In this document: positions 1 to 9,149 of the stretch, piece by piece
How the letters are laid out: every line of letters starts with the position of its first letter
Numbering within the stretch: position 1 is the first letter of the stretch
NCBI RefSeq assembly: GCF_021484805.1
Contig: NZ_CP090557.1
Location: forward strand, 4,724,001-4,788,000
Origin: Tellurirhabdus bombi
GTDB lineage: Bacteria; Bacteroidota; Bacteroidia; Cytophagales; Spirosomataceae
Length of the DNA: 64,000 nt
Reading direction: 5' to 3'
Translations under genes and position numbers: made by a program
Notes under the pieces: model-generated
Databases searched by the model: none
Told to the model about the DNA's origin: nothing
What the model saw: the letters and a program-made list of their open reading frames with translations, nothing else

Positions 1-660
1 GCTGAGCGGGGCATTATAACCCTGGAAATTGGTATTCACGGCGTCCCGGTTACAATGGACCCCATCGTTTACAACAACTTAGTGACCGGTGCGCTGTCTG
101 GCTATATGCATAGCAACCTCGACGACCGGGATCGGTATTACTACAAACGCGTTTACCTCGGCTGTGTGCGCGCTCTTGACTACCTGACCAGTTTGCCGCA
201 GTATGATGGGAGCACGCTGGGCGTAACCGGCGGCAGCCAGGGCGGTGCCCTTTCGGTCATTACTGCGGCTCTTGACAGCCGGGTGAAATTTCTCGGCGCT
301 TTTTACCCCGCCCTGTGTGATCTAACGGGCTACCTGAAAGGCCGGGCGGGCGGCTGGCCGCACTTATTTGCACCAGCTAATCTGTCGTTCAACAACAAAC
401 CGGATAAAATCCAGACGGCGACTTATTATGACGTGGTAAATTTTGCGCGGCGCGTGAAGGTTCCCGGCTATTATTCCTGGGGTTTTAACGACGAGACCTG
501 CCCGCCAACCTCTATGTACGCGGCTTATAATGTCATTTCTGCCCCAAAAACGCTTTATTTAGCGCAAGATACGGGCCACTGGACCTATCCCGAACAGCAA
601 CAGAAAATGGCGTCCTGGCTGTTGGATCAGATGCATATTCAGACGCTTTCAACGCGCTAA
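1..660 (+). CDS. Acetylxylan esterase / cephalosporin deacetylase family hydrolase (3' part only)
   Basis: This is the C-terminal part of an alpha/beta hydrolase of the AXE1 family, which removes acetyl groups from xylan, xylo-oligosaccharides or related esters. The reading frame is open from base 1, so the gene begins upstream of the window. Visible are the nucleophile elbow GGSQGG, an acidic residue in SWGFNDETCPP and a late histidine in DTGHWTYPE, so the whole Ser-Asp-His triad lies in the visible part. The N-terminus, including any signal peptide, is missing, so location cannot be judged. A hairpin follows the stop. The deacetylase call is family-level; the true substrate is unknown. Confidence 0.85.
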   Translation, partial: AERGIITLEIGIHGVPVTMDPIVYNNLVTGALSGYMHSNLDDRDRYYYKRVYLGCVRALDYLTSLPQYDGSTLGVTGGSQGGALSVITAALDSRVKFLGAFYPALCDLTGYLKGRAGGWPHLFAPANLSFNNKPDKIQTATYYDVVNFARRVKVPGYYSWGFNDETCPPTSMYAAYNVISAPKTLYLAQDTGHWTYPEQQQKMASWLLDQMHIQTLSTR

Positions 661-666
661 GGGCCT

Positions 667-694
667 GGCCCCAATTCGACATTAGAGTTGGGGC
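667..694. terminator. Hairpin between convergent genes
   Basis: GCCCCAA at 668-674 pairs with TTGGGGC at 688-694. It lies just after the esterase stop and overlaps the last codons of the convergent UV endonuclease gene. There is no T-run on the plus side, so this is at best a weak terminator. Confidence 0.35.
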
Positions 695-1596
695 TGCCCG
701 AATTTTTCCCAATATTGCCGGACGGACAGATCTTTCATCTTGGTTTCCAGCATGATATCCACATCTTTTCCGTATGTATTGATCTCCCCATAAACCCAAT
801 CGGAATGCGCTTCCCGCTTGCAGCTTGGGTCTTCGTTGTCTTTTCGCGAATCGGAATAATGGAAAATAGGGCGAACATCCCAGGTTGAATAAGCCATTTC
901 GAAAGCTTCCTGTTGGGTTTGGTTGCCTGGATAAAGGCGGTGGTGGAAATAATCGAAAACCAGCGGTATGCCGACGGCCTCGTGCAGCGGATAAAGCTCT
1001 CCAATGGTGTACAAACCCGCCTTATCGTCGTTTTCGACGGTCAGGCGCTTTTGCAGATTTGCGGATAAAAGACTAAAATTTCGGATGAATTTTTGCAGCG
1101 TCGCGGCTTTATCGCCGTAAGCACCGCCCACGTGGATGTTGATTTTATTCCAGTGCGAGGCGGGTAAGCCCATCCAGTCAAAAATCTCCGAATGCGTTTC
1201 CAGATCGACAATGGTATTGGCCAGCGTGGTGCCTTCTCCCGCCAGCTTGTTGAACGGCCCCGGATGCGTCGTTAGTCGAATGGGACGTTTGCCAATTTCT
1301 TCCAGCAAATTCCGAATTTCCGTAAAATCGGGTAACTGCGCCAGCTTATATTCTGACGCCCAGGGGAAAAGATCAGACGTTACGCGAAAGATCTTTATAT
1401 CGTTTTCGATGTTCCAGTTAACAATCCGCAGTAAATCCTGAACATTCTTCAGAGCCAGTTCAGAGGCGTATTGAATTCCTTTTTCGCTGTACGTCCGCTT
1501 GATCATCCCCCGATTGGTGGTGATTCCTTCTGTGTGCAGCGTCAAGTTTATGCAGGCATACCCGATATTCATTCTGGTTGTTTCCGATTCGTTCAT
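682..1596 (-). CDS. uvsE: UV DNA damage endonuclease UvsE/UvdE
   Basis: A TIM-barrel, metal-dependent endonuclease that nicks DNA 5' of UV photoproducts as an alternative to nucleotide excision. The N-terminus carries the family hallmark IGYACINLTL, and later segments (RLTTHPGPF, NIHVGGAYGDK, TVENDD, FDYFHH) match the metal-binding strands seen in UVDE proteins. At 304 residues it is normal length. ATG at 1596 adds eight residues before a second methionine (1572) that would start exactly at the conserved MNIGYAC, so 1572 may be the true start. It is the last gene of a minus-strand run, 51 bases after the FMN reductase gene. Confidence 0.92.
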   Translation of the reverse strand: MNESETTRMNIGYACINLTLHTEGITTNRGMIKRTYSEKGIQYASELALKNVQDLLRIVNWNIENDIKIFRVTSDLFPWASEYKLAQLPDFTEIRNLLEEIGKRPIRLTTHPGPFNKLAGEGTTLANTIVDLETHSEIFDWMGLPASHWNKINIHVGGAYGDKAATLQKFIRNFSLLSANLQKRLTVENDDKAGLYTIGELYPLHEAVGIPLVFDYFHHRLYPGNQTQQEAFEMAYSTWDVRPIFHYSDSRKDNEDPSCKREAHSDWVYGEINTYGKDVDIMLETKMKDLSVRQYWEKFGQPQL

Positions 1597-1647
1597 TGTA
1601 GGAAACTACCTGCCTAACCGAAAAGTTACCAGAGCGGATGAAACAGC

Positions 1648-2166
1648 CTAAAAATGCAGAAACAGCTCCGCTTGCTCATCAACCAGCTTCCGGATAAAGG
1701 CATCCTGAATTTCATGGTCCAGGAAGTTTTTCTTCATGAGCGGAATTCGAACTTTCTGCGCCATTACGTGCATGCCAAGGTAGTTGAAAACGTCGGTTAT
1801 ATGGCTCAGCCCCAAGGCATTTCCCTGCACACCGTCTGAAATACCTACTAAGGCACATTTTTTATGCGCCAGCGCGTTTGGATAACTTAAGCCATCGATA
1901 AACGCTTTCAGAACGCCCGGAAACGAGTTGTTATATTCCGGAATCACAAAAACGTATTTTTCTGCCGTCTCCATGATATACCGGAGTTCGTTGAAACGCT
2001 CATTTTTGCTACCGTAAAGCGCCGTTTCGATAAAATCGGAAGGCAGTTCCGTCAGGTCAAGAATGCGGGATTCAACCCCTTTCTGACTCAGCAGATTTTG
2101 GTAATAATAGGCAACCTGAATCGATTTGTTATCACGACGGTTGGTAGAGGAAACGATCGTTATCAT
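1648..2166 (-). CDS. NADPH-dependent FMN reductase family protein
   Basis: A 172-residue flavodoxin-fold protein. The N-terminus (ITIVSSTNRRDNKSIQVA) forms the phosphate-binding loop for FMN, and FVIPEYNNSFPGVLKAFID is the typical second flavin-contact segment of the NADPH-dependent FMN reductase/azoreductase group. Such proteins reduce free FMN, quinones or azo compounds in the cytoplasm. It starts 20 bases after the glycerol-3-phosphate dehydrogenase gene and probably shares its transcript. The physiological substrate cannot be told from sequence. Confidence 0.85.
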   Translation of the reverse strand: MITIVSSTNRRDNKSIQVAYYYQNLLSQKGVESRILDLTELPSDFIETALYGSKNERFNELRYIMETAEKYVFVIPEYNNSFPGVLKAFIDGLSYPNALAHKKCALVGISDGVQGNALGLSHITDVFNYLGMHVMAQKVRIPLMKKNFLDHEIQDAFIRKLVDEQAELFLHF

Positions 2167-2186
2167 TACTGAATTTTCAAAATTGG

Positions 2187-3851
2187 TTAGCTCGCCGCCA
2201 ACGAGCGGGCATTCAATGCGGCGGATTTACGAAACCATTCGATTTCGGCATGGTAATCCTGAACAGCTTGCTGGCGCTGCTCGGTCGTCCAGTCCAATTC
2301 GGCAGCCATCAGGTCTGCCACGGTATCCGTAATCTGATAAGTCGTATCCCAATCCGTTAGTTCCAGCCCGAAGCGACGAGCCAGCACATCTTTAAGCGTC
2401 TGCGCCATCTCGGCCCGAACAACAAACACCACCTCGGCTTTGGTGTGCTGCGTCTGGCTGGATAATGTTTCCTTCCACTCGGGCCGAGTATGCATCAATT
2501 GCGCAATTTCGAGGCTCTCCGACCCGTATTGGCGGTTGAGATGGCGGGCTACCGGCTCTGAAATACCGTACTTATGCACCAATATTTTCCAGAAATCCTC
2601 GGCGTATCCTTCGGCTCCAACTAGCTTGATATGCTCGGTCAGGCAAGGTTTTTGGTCCAGGTTGAGCAGTTCACAGCAGGTATCGATGGTATCTTTCGCC
2701 ATCAACCGGTACGTGGTCCATTTCCCACCCAGAATGCTCACCAGGCCGGTGGTTTTATCTACTTCTACTTCGTGATCACGAACCAGCTCTTTGGAATCCG
2801 CGTTGGGATTAGCCTGCAACAGAGGACGCAGGCCCGCAAATCCAGCAATAACCTGCTCGCGGCTAACGGGTTTGTTGAAATAGCGATTGACATAATCAAT
2901 CAGATAATCAACTTCGGCCCGCTCGACCACCGGCTCCGAATCAGTCAGATCAGTTTCGGTTTCCGTGGTTCCAATCATGAGTTTACCGTTGTAAGGAATG
3001 ATAAACACCACCCGTCCATCGTCGGTTTTGGGCACCAAGATGGCCGCATCAGACTGCATGTTATCCGCCGAAATAATGATGTGCACGCCTTTGCTAACGC
3101 GCATCCGTCGCGGTGTTTCCGGGTTGGCCATCAGCCGAATCCGGTCGGCAAACGGGCCGGTTGCATTAATGAATAGACGCGCGCGCACCCGCAGGAGCCG
3201 CCCCGTCAGCCGATCGCGAACGTGCAGAACCGTCAATTGCCCCGCCCGGTCTTTTTCAAACGTCATGGCTTCCGTGTGATTCAGAGCTACAGCGCCGTAG
3301 CGGATTGCGGTTTTAACCAGTGAATAATTGTAGCGCGCGTCGTTTAGCTGGCCATCGTAATAGAGAACGGCACTGTGGATGTTGTGCGTTAGCGCCGGAT
3401 TGCGTTTCAAGGCTTCTTCTTTATTCAACCACTCGCTCTTGCCTAAGCTCAATTCGCCCGAGAGCGCATCGTACATTTTCAGGCCCGCCGTGTAATAAAC
3501 GCCCTCAAACCAACTCATGCAGGGCGTCAGCAACGCCAACGGATGCGCCAGGTGCGGGGCGTTGTGAATCAGCGTTAGGCGTTCACGCAGGGCCTTTTTA
3601 ACCATGTGGTACTGGTTCAGATCGGCCTGTTTGACGGCCTGTTCCAGATACCGCACCCCGCCGTGAATCAGCTTCGTGGACTTGCTGGATGTTTCGGAGG
3701 CAAAATCGTGCTTTTCGACCAAGATGGCTTTTAGTCCCCGACTTTGCGCATCGAGCAGGCACCCCGCGCCCGTGGCTCCTCCCCCAATAATACAAATATC
3801 AAACTCCTCGTTTTCGGCCTGCTGAAGCTGGTTAAGGCGATGCATGGGCAT
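2187..3851 (-). CDS. glpD: Glycerol-3-phosphate dehydrogenase, FAD-dependent
   Basis: Oxidises sn-glycerol-3-phosphate to dihydroxyacetone phosphate at the membrane and passes electrons to quinone. The 554-residue protein has the N-terminal FAD-binding glycine motif (GGGATG, residues 23-28), then EKHDFASETSSKSTKLIHGG typical of GlpD, and a C-terminal DAO_C-type domain. ATG at 3851 is followed by a second in-frame methionine two codons on (3845). No glpF or glpK is next to it. The LysR gene diverges 93 bases upstream, so a regulatory link is possible but not shown. Confidence 0.92.
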   Translation of the reverse strand: MPMHRLNQLQQAENEEFDICIIGGGATGAGCLLDAQSRGLKAILVEKHDFASETSSKSTKLIHGGVRYLEQAVKQADLNQYHMVKKALRERLTLIHNAPHLAHPLALLTPCMSWFEGVYYTAGLKMYDALSGELSLGKSEWLNKEEALKRNPALTHNIHSAVLYYDGQLNDARYNYSLVKTAIRYGAVALNHTEAMTFEKDRAGQLTVLHVRDRLTGRLLRVRARLFINATGPFADRIRLMANPETPRRMRVSKGVHIIISADNMQSDAAILVPKTDDGRVVFIIPYNGKLMIGTTETETDLTDSEPVVERAEVDYLIDYVNRYFNKPVSREQVIAGFAGLRPLLQANPNADSKELVRDHEVEVDKTTGLVSILGGKWTTYRLMAKDTIDTCCELLNLDQKPCLTEHIKLVGAEGYAEDFWKILVHKYGISEPVARHLNRQYGSESLEIAQLMHTRPEWKETLSSQTQHTKAEVVFVVRAEMAQTLKDVLARRFGLELTDWDTTYQITDTVADLMAAELDWTTEQRQQAVQDYHAEIEWFRKSAALNARSLAAS

Positions 3852-3944
3852 GCAGTGGTTTGTTTCTTCACAAATGTCGCTAAGTTTAACCGGCTTTTTT
3901 GTTATTTTCGGCTATAAAAAAGTATTAAAAGTAGCCCATTTTTA

Positions 3945-4841
3945 ATGGAAGATTTCCGCCTCAAAGTATTTTACAGCGTTGCCCGCAACCGAAGCTTTAC
4001 TAAAGCATCCTCCGAATTATTCATCACTCAACCGGCGGTTACCAAACACATCAAAGCGCTGGAAGACGCCCTGGGATTGCGGCTGTTTGAGCGAAGAGGC
4101 AATACCATCCTTCTGACCCAGCCGGGCGAGGTTCTTTTTGAGTATGCGGCCCGCATTTTTGACTTATACCAAGAAGCCCTTTTTGAACTCAATCGCTTCA
4201 AGAAAGAACTGGCGGGACACCTGCGGCTGGGTGCCAGCTCGACCATTGCGCAGTATTTGATCTCGCCGCTTTTGGCTTCTTTTTACGAAAAATCGCCGCA
4301 GATTGAGCTGAGCCTTTTGACGGGAAATACCGAACAAATTGAAAACGCCCTGCTGACCAAAGAAATTGAACTGGGCATTGTCGAAGGGAAAAAGCACAAC
4401 GCTTCCCTGAAGTATTACGATTTTATGGAAGATGAGCTGGTGGCAGTCGTCTATAAAAACAGTCGCTTTGCCCACCTGAACGAAATTTCCCTCACCGAGT
4501 TGAGTACGATTCCGCTGGTTCTGCGCGAACGCGGTTCCGGCACCCTGGAGGTTATTGAAAGTGCTTTGCGCGACCACGGCCTGCGCCTTGACAACCTGCC
4601 CATCGTGATGCACCTGGGCAGTACCGAAAGCATAAAGTCATTTCTGGAGCATGCCAATTGCCTTTCATTTGTCTCAACCTGGGCCATCAAAAAAGAGGTT
4701 GCTGCCGGTGAGATCAAGGTCATTAAAATAACCAACCTCCGCATGACCCGCACCTTTAGTTTTGTGCATATGCAGGGCCAGCCCGAAGGTTTGGCCTCTA
4801 CATTTATGACCTTTGCCGGTCGGCATTACCAGAAATCATAA
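3945..4841 (+). CDS. LysR-type transcriptional regulator
   Basis: A 298-residue LysR regulator with a winged helix-turn-helix at residues 1-60 (RSFTKASSELFITQPAVTKHIKALE) and a periplasmic-binding-protein-like effector domain at about 90-290. It is full length. The gene diverges from glpD with a short shared intergenic region, the usual arrangement when a LysR regulator controls its neighbour; a redox or sulfur effector is equally possible because CysL-type members look similar. No inducer can be assigned. Confidence 0.9.
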   Translation: MEDFRLKVFYSVARNRSFTKASSELFITQPAVTKHIKALEDALGLRLFERRGNTILLTQPGEVLFEYAARIFDLYQEALFELNRFKKELAGHLRLGASSTIAQYLISPLLASFYEKSPQIELSLLTGNTEQIENALLTKEIELGIVEGKKHNASLKYYDFMEDELVAVVYKNSRFAHLNEISLTELSTIPLVLRERGSGTLEVIESALRDHGLRLDNLPIVMHLGSTESIKSFLEHANCLSFVSTWAIKKEVAAGEIKVIKITNLRMTRTFSFVHMQGQPEGLASTFMTFAGRHYQKS

Positions 4842-4937
4842 TTTGTTAAAATCAAAAGGGAACCTCTATTTAGGCCAACCTAAGTTCTTTTGTCGTATTT
4901 TGCGCCCGCCTCTTATACTACAATTGACAATTTCACC

Positions 4938-5549
4938 ATGAATAAAACATTGATCTTAGGGCTGTGGCTTTTGGGCATTGCTTCGGCAACGGCTCAGGTT
5001 GCGGATAAAAAGCCCGCTCCGAAAAAAAACGAGTCTTCTTTTCTCTCCAAGCTTCGCAAAAAGCCAGCCTCTACGGATACAACTGCTGCCTCGACTAGGC
5101 CGGATTCCAGCGCTACCAAAGAAAGCTCGGTCTTAACCCATATCGTGCGGCAGGGCGAAACGTACCAATCCATCGCTCGGCTGTATGACGTTACCGTTGG
5201 TCAGGTGTTGTTCTGGAATAAACTAACCTTTAAAAAGCCACTGCACACGGGCCAGCGCCTCCTGATCGATACTGCCGAGGAACTGGAAGAAAAGATGGAA
5301 AGTGCGCCGCCCGCCACCGCAACGGCTCCGACAATAACCCCACCAGCAACAAGCTCGCAACCAGAAGCCGTAAAATCAGACGCGCAGACGGCCGTTACCA
5401 ACCCCGCCGATTATCATACTGTCAAAGAAGGCGAAACCCTTTTCCGTATAGCCCAGTTGTATCAAGTCAGTGAGGATAATCTGCGCACCTGGAATAAGCT
5501 GCGAAACAACAGCATCCGACAGGGGCAATTGCTGAAAATCCGTCCCTGA
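4938..5549 (+). CDS. Secreted protein with two LysM domains
   Basis: A 203-residue exported protein: signal peptide (MNKTLILGLWLLGIASATAQ), a Lys/Ser/Thr-rich segment, a LysM peptidoglycan-binding repeat (HIVRQGETYQSIARLYDVT) near residues 65-110, a Pro/Ala/Thr-rich linker, and a second LysM (YHTVKEGETLFRIAQLYQVS) at the C-terminus. I chose ATG 4938 over an in-frame ATG at 4890 because only the former places the signal peptide at the N-terminus. No catalytic domain is visible, so it probably acts as a cell-wall-binding factor. A membrane-protein gene follows 33 bases later. Confidence 0.85.
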   Translation: MNKTLILGLWLLGIASATAQVADKKPAPKKNESSFLSKLRKKPASTDTTAASTRPDSSATKESSVLTHIVRQGETYQSIARLYDVTVGQVLFWNKLTFKKPLHTGQRLLIDTAEELEEKMESAPPATATAPTITPPATSSQPEAVKSDAQTAVTNPADYHTVKEGETLFRIAQLYQVSEDNLRTWNKLRNNSIRQGQLLKIRP

Positions 5550-5582
5550 TCATTTTTCAACCTTATTCATTACTCGTTCTTC

Positions 5583-5987
5583 ATGCGTTCCAATTTGTTT
5601 TATTACCTTGTTTTGCTCATTCTGGTCCTGGTGGATGGCTGGTTGCTGGCTCACCCGAATTTGGTTGGGCGGGTCGGTATTTTCATCTATGAGTATGAAT
5701 ACATCGAAACTGTTCCCAGAGCTTTACTAACGGTTGGCATAACGGTACTGGTTGCGTTGCTGATTGGCTGGGGGCTAACGAAGCTGAGTCGTCCGGTTGG
5801 CATTGGGATTGCCGTTGCGGCCAGCGCTGCCTGTATTTTCGCCCTGTTTCAAACGTATGTGAAGTTTACTTCGGGCGTTTACCAGTTTACTGGCTCGGGC
5901 TTTAAAACTGGAGCTATTTTACTGCCCGTCATTCTAACCATCATCTTTGGGAAAACGAGCGTCGATATTATAAGCCATAAAAAATAA
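5583..5987 (+). CDS. Small integral membrane protein, four predicted helices
   Basis: A 134-residue protein that I do not recognise. Hydrophobic stretches near residues 5-23, 45-67, 70-92 and 105-125 predict four transmembrane helices. There are no charged catalytic motifs. It starts 33 bases after the LysM gene and may share its transcript. Length and start are plausible, but no function is offered. Confidence 0.65.
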   Translation: MRSNLFYYLVLLILVLVDGWLLAHPNLVGRVGIFIYEYEYIETVPRALLTVGITVLVALLIGWGLTKLSRPVGIGIAVAASAACIFALFQTYVKFTSGVYQFTGSGFKTGAILLPVILTIIFGKTSVDIISHKK

Positions 5988-6215
5988 GGCACGAATTGGC
6001 TTTTGGAGAGCGTTTAATGCTGGTTTTCTTTCTATTGAGCGGCTAAACAACGAACTTTCAAACTATTTTATTCGTGTTTATACAAGTAGATTTAGGATAA
6101 AAACTGTGTTTTTACCAAAGCAATCATACGTCGTTATTGCTTTTTGGCTAATTTCGCCAGATATACTAACCTGAATCCATTTTCATAAAACCGATTCACT
6201 CTATTCTGAATACGT

Positions 6216-7499
6216 ATGTCAAACACTGCCGAACTGTCTGTTGATGGCAAAACCTACCAGTTTCCTATTGTCGAAGGTAGCGAACAAGAAAAAGCCATTG
6301 ATATATCTAATCTCCGCGATCAGACGGGCTACGTTACACTAGACAAAGGATACAAAAACACCGGAGCAACTCAAAGTGCCATTACTTTCCTGGATGGAGA
6401 GCAAGGTATTCTGCGCTACCGGGGCTATTCCATTGAAGATCTGGCGGCTAAAGCCAATTTCCTCGGAGTCGCTTATTTGCTGATTTATGGGGAGTTACCC
6501 AACCAACAGCAGTATCAGGAATTTGAGAAAAGTATCCAGTCGCACAGCCAGGTTAAAGAAGGCATGCAGACTATTCTGAATGGTTTCCCACAAGACACGC
6601 ACCCGATGATTGAGCTGTCGTCTCTGGTGAATGCGTTGAGTGCCTTTTACCCTGATTCATACAACGAAAAAGCGGGCGATACGGAAGAACACGTTGCCCG
6701 GTTGCTTGCGCAGCTTCCAACCATCGCGGCCTGGTCGTACAAAAAAGCGAAGGGCCAAGCCACTGTTCAGCCCAACAACAACCTTGATTATTGCTCTAAC
6801 TTCCTAAGCATGATGTTTGGTCAGGCTGGTGAGGAGTATAAAGTAGATCCGGTAGTTGCCGAAGCCCTGAATACTTTATTGATTCTACACGCCGATCACG
6901 AGCAAAACTGCTCAACGTCAACCGTTCGTCTGGTTGGTTCGTCGCAGGCCAATTTATATGCATCGATTTCGGCGGGAATCAACGCCCTGTGGGGTCCGCT
7001 GCACGGTGGTGCCAACCAGGAAGTGATTGAAATGCTGGAAGACATCAAAGCCGATGGCGGCGATGTGGCAAAATACGTAGACATGGCGAAAAACGCGAAA
7101 CAGACGGGTTTCCGGTTGTTTGGTTTTGGCCACCGCGTTTACAAAAACTTCGATCCGCGCGCGAAAATCATTAAAAAAGCGGCTGACGACGTTCTGAGCA
7201 AATTAGGTGTTAACGACCCCGTACTGGAAATCGCTAAAGGACTGGAAGAAGCTGCTCTGAACGACGACTATTTCGTTTCGCGGAAGCTTTATCCAAATGT
7301 CGATTTCTATTCGGGTATCATCTACCGGGCGCTGGGTATTCCGACCAATATGTTCACGGTCTTGTTTGCCATTGGCCGTCTGCCGGGCTGGATTGCTCAG
7401 TGGAAGGAAATGCGCGCGACGAAAGAACCAATTGGCCGTCCACGGCAAATTTACGTGGGTTCTACCCTCCGCGATTTCAAAGCGCTGGCTGATCGGTAA
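6216..7499 (+). CDS. gltA: Citrate synthase
   Basis: Condenses acetyl-CoA and oxaloacetate to citrate, the entry step of the TCA cycle. The 427-residue length fits the type II (hexameric) bacterial enzyme. The catalytic residues are visible: His in LHADHEQNCST, His in WGPLHGGANQEV, and Asp in GHRVYKNFDPRAK. The N-terminal extension with a beta-rich SVDGKTYQFPIVEG start is usual for Gram-negative GltA. It stands alone, with a 228-base upstream gap and a hairpin terminator after it. Confidence 0.97.
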   Translation: MSNTAELSVDGKTYQFPIVEGSEQEKAIDISNLRDQTGYVTLDKGYKNTGATQSAITFLDGEQGILRYRGYSIEDLAAKANFLGVAYLLIYGELPNQQQYQEFEKSIQSHSQVKEGMQTILNGFPQDTHPMIELSSLVNALSAFYPDSYNEKAGDTEEHVARLLAQLPTIAAWSYKKAKGQATVQPNNNLDYCSNFLSMMFGQAGEEYKVDPVVAEALNTLLILHADHEQNCSTSTVRLVGSSQANLYASISAGINALWGPLHGGANQEVIEMLEDIKADGGDVAKYVDMAKNAKQTGFRLFGFGHRVYKNFDPRAKIIKKAADDVLSKLGVNDPVLEIAKGLEEAALNDDYFVSRKLYPNVDFYSGIIYRALGIPTNMFTVLFAIGRLPGWIAQWKEMRATKEPIGRPRQIYVGSTLRDFKALADR

Positions 7500-7524
7500 A
7501 CCGACCTACCAAGCTTATCATACC

Positions 7525-7554
7525 AAACCCTGGCCAATCTGGTCAGGGTTTTCT
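7525..7554 (+). terminator. Rho-independent terminator after gltA
   Basis: AAACCCTGGCC at 7525-7535 pairs (one G-U) with GGTCAGGGTTT at 7541-7551 and runs into TTTTCTTTTG. It may also serve the convergent histidine kinase gene. Confidence 0.75.
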
Positions 7555-7569
7555 TTTGTCGGTGGGGAG

Positions 7570-7595
7570 CTGGGCGGCGTTATAGCGCCGCCCAG
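7570..7595. terminator. Perfect GC-rich hairpin after the histidine kinase gene
   Basis: CTGGGCGGCG at 7570-7579 and CGCCGCCCAG at 7586-7595 form a perfect 10-bp stem with a six-base loop, 10 bases beyond the stop of the minus-strand kinase gene. There is no T-run next to it, so it may stabilise the 3' end or act together with the hairpin at 7525-7554. Confidence 0.5.
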
Positions 7596-7604
7596 ATTTA
7601 TGCG

Positions 7605-8942
7605 CTAAGCCGCTTTCAACACGGATTCAATCAAGGGTATTTCAACGCTAAATACATCGGCAGACTCTGATACTTTGATACCGGGCAAATTCAGCAGGCG
7701 GTATTTTTCACTGATGTTGGCTAAGCCTTTTCCGCTGGAAAGCACTTGCCGAATGGGTTTTCTTTGGAGATTATTACTAACAATGAGCCGGTTCGCTTGG
7801 TCGGTCCGGATCTCGATGCGCAGGGGTTTTCCACTGTGGACCACGTTGTGTTTAACCGCATTTTCTACCAGCAACTGAAGCGTCAAAGGCGGCAATAACC
7901 AGTCCCGGCTTGCTTCGCTCACCGCCAGTTCGATGCTAATGCCCCGACCAAAACGAGTCGTCAGCAAATTACCATAAGCATGAATAAAAGCCAGTTCGCT
8001 GGCAACGGTGGTTAGCTCCCGGTCGCCAGCCTGCAACAAATACCGATAAACGACCGACATCTGGTCCACAAACTGCTCTGCTTTCTGGGGGTTGTCGCCA
8101 ATCAGGGCCGATAGGGAATTTAAGCTGTTGAAGAGAAAATGCGGGTTAATCTGGCTTTGCAGCGCTCGCATGTGCATTTCGGTTTTTTCATGTTTTAGCT
8201 GCTGCATGGTCAGTTCCGCTTGCAAGTGTTCGCGGTGGCGCTGCTCCCGTTCGTAATCCAGCTCCCGCTCTACCGTTGCCTTTCGGATGGCTTCCCGGCG
8301 GTGGCGGTACGACAAACCAATCGAAAACACCATCAGGTCAAGTACGATACCCGCCTGCATATAAGGATAAGGATTTCGCCAGGAATTCCAGACGTAGTTC
8401 ATGTCTGTAATCCGTACGCTGAGCGAGACGGTAACCAGGTGCGTAACAACCATTAGAGTAGTTCCCACAACAAAAAAGCGGGAAACTGTATCTTTTGACC
8501 GGAAAAATAACGCTGTTACGTAGATAGCTACTGCAATCAGGATAAAACGAAATATATTCTGGACCAAATCATGCGTGGCAGGTGTCCAATGATCCTGGAC
8601 AAAACACATATATGCCTTAACCAGGCAGTACAGTAACAACGAAATTTGCAGAATCTGGTAAGGTCGATGCAGTTTGGGCCGTTGTTTCCAGACGTGCAGA
8701 AAATCGGCAACCAGGGCAAAATAAAACATGTAGGCCGTAATGGGACCGGCAACTCGGGCAAACGACAAAACATTGTCCGGCAGGGGCAGGTGCCTCACCA
8801 CAAAGTACGTGATCCAGGCCAGTGTATACAGAACATACAAGCCGTAGACGCGCTCGCCGTACATAATCCACTGGACTACGTTTACCAGAAGAATGGAGGA
8901 CACCATTCCCAAGAAAAACAAAAACCAAGCGTCGTAATTCAT
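7605..8942 (-). CDS. LytS/YehU-type sensor histidine kinase with 7TM sensor
   Basis: A 445-residue kinase. Residues 1-212 contain about seven hydrophobic helices, like the 7TMR-DISM sensor module. A coiled segment rich in Glu/Arg/His follows (215-255). The His_kinase domain has the sequence INPHFLFNSLNSLSAL with phospho-acceptor His268, and the C-terminal ATPase domain has VENAVKHNV and GKGLANI. In Bacteroidota such kinases usually sit beside a LytTR response regulator; none is present here. The signal is unknown. Confidence 0.88.
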   Translation of the reverse strand: MNYDAWFLFFLGMVSSILLVNVVQWIMYGERVYGLYVLYTLAWITYFVVRHLPLPDNVLSFARVAGPITAYMFYFALVADFLHVWKQRPKLHRPYQILQISLLLYCLVKAYMCFVQDHWTPATHDLVQNIFRFILIAVAIYVTALFFRSKDTVSRFFVVGTTLMVVTHLVTVSLSVRITDMNYVWNSWRNPYPYMQAGIVLDLMVFSIGLSYRHRREAIRKATVERELDYEREQRHREHLQAELTMQQLKHEKTEMHMRALQSQINPHFLFNSLNSLSALIGDNPQKAEQFVDQMSVVYRYLLQAGDRELTTVASELAFIHAYGNLLTTRFGRGISIELAVSEASRDWLLPPLTLQLLVENAVKHNVVHSGKPLRIEIRTDQANRLIVSNNLQRKPIRQVLSSGKGLANISEKYRLLNLPGIKVSESADVFSVEIPLIESVLKAA

Positions 8943-9149
8943 CCAGCTTTTCTACCTCATCAGAAAGTCACGACGAAGATAAAAAAAAGCACGCAGAAGA
9001 TGCACAGCCTGTTATTAGTCGGTAATTTTTAGTGAAAAATAGCAATAATTCGTAAATTCACTAAACGAACAAATCTCTTTACTACGCTGTTCTCAGCATA
9101 GGTAGACGGCTAATTCGGTGGTCATCCTTTAGACTTTGACGATATTCCC

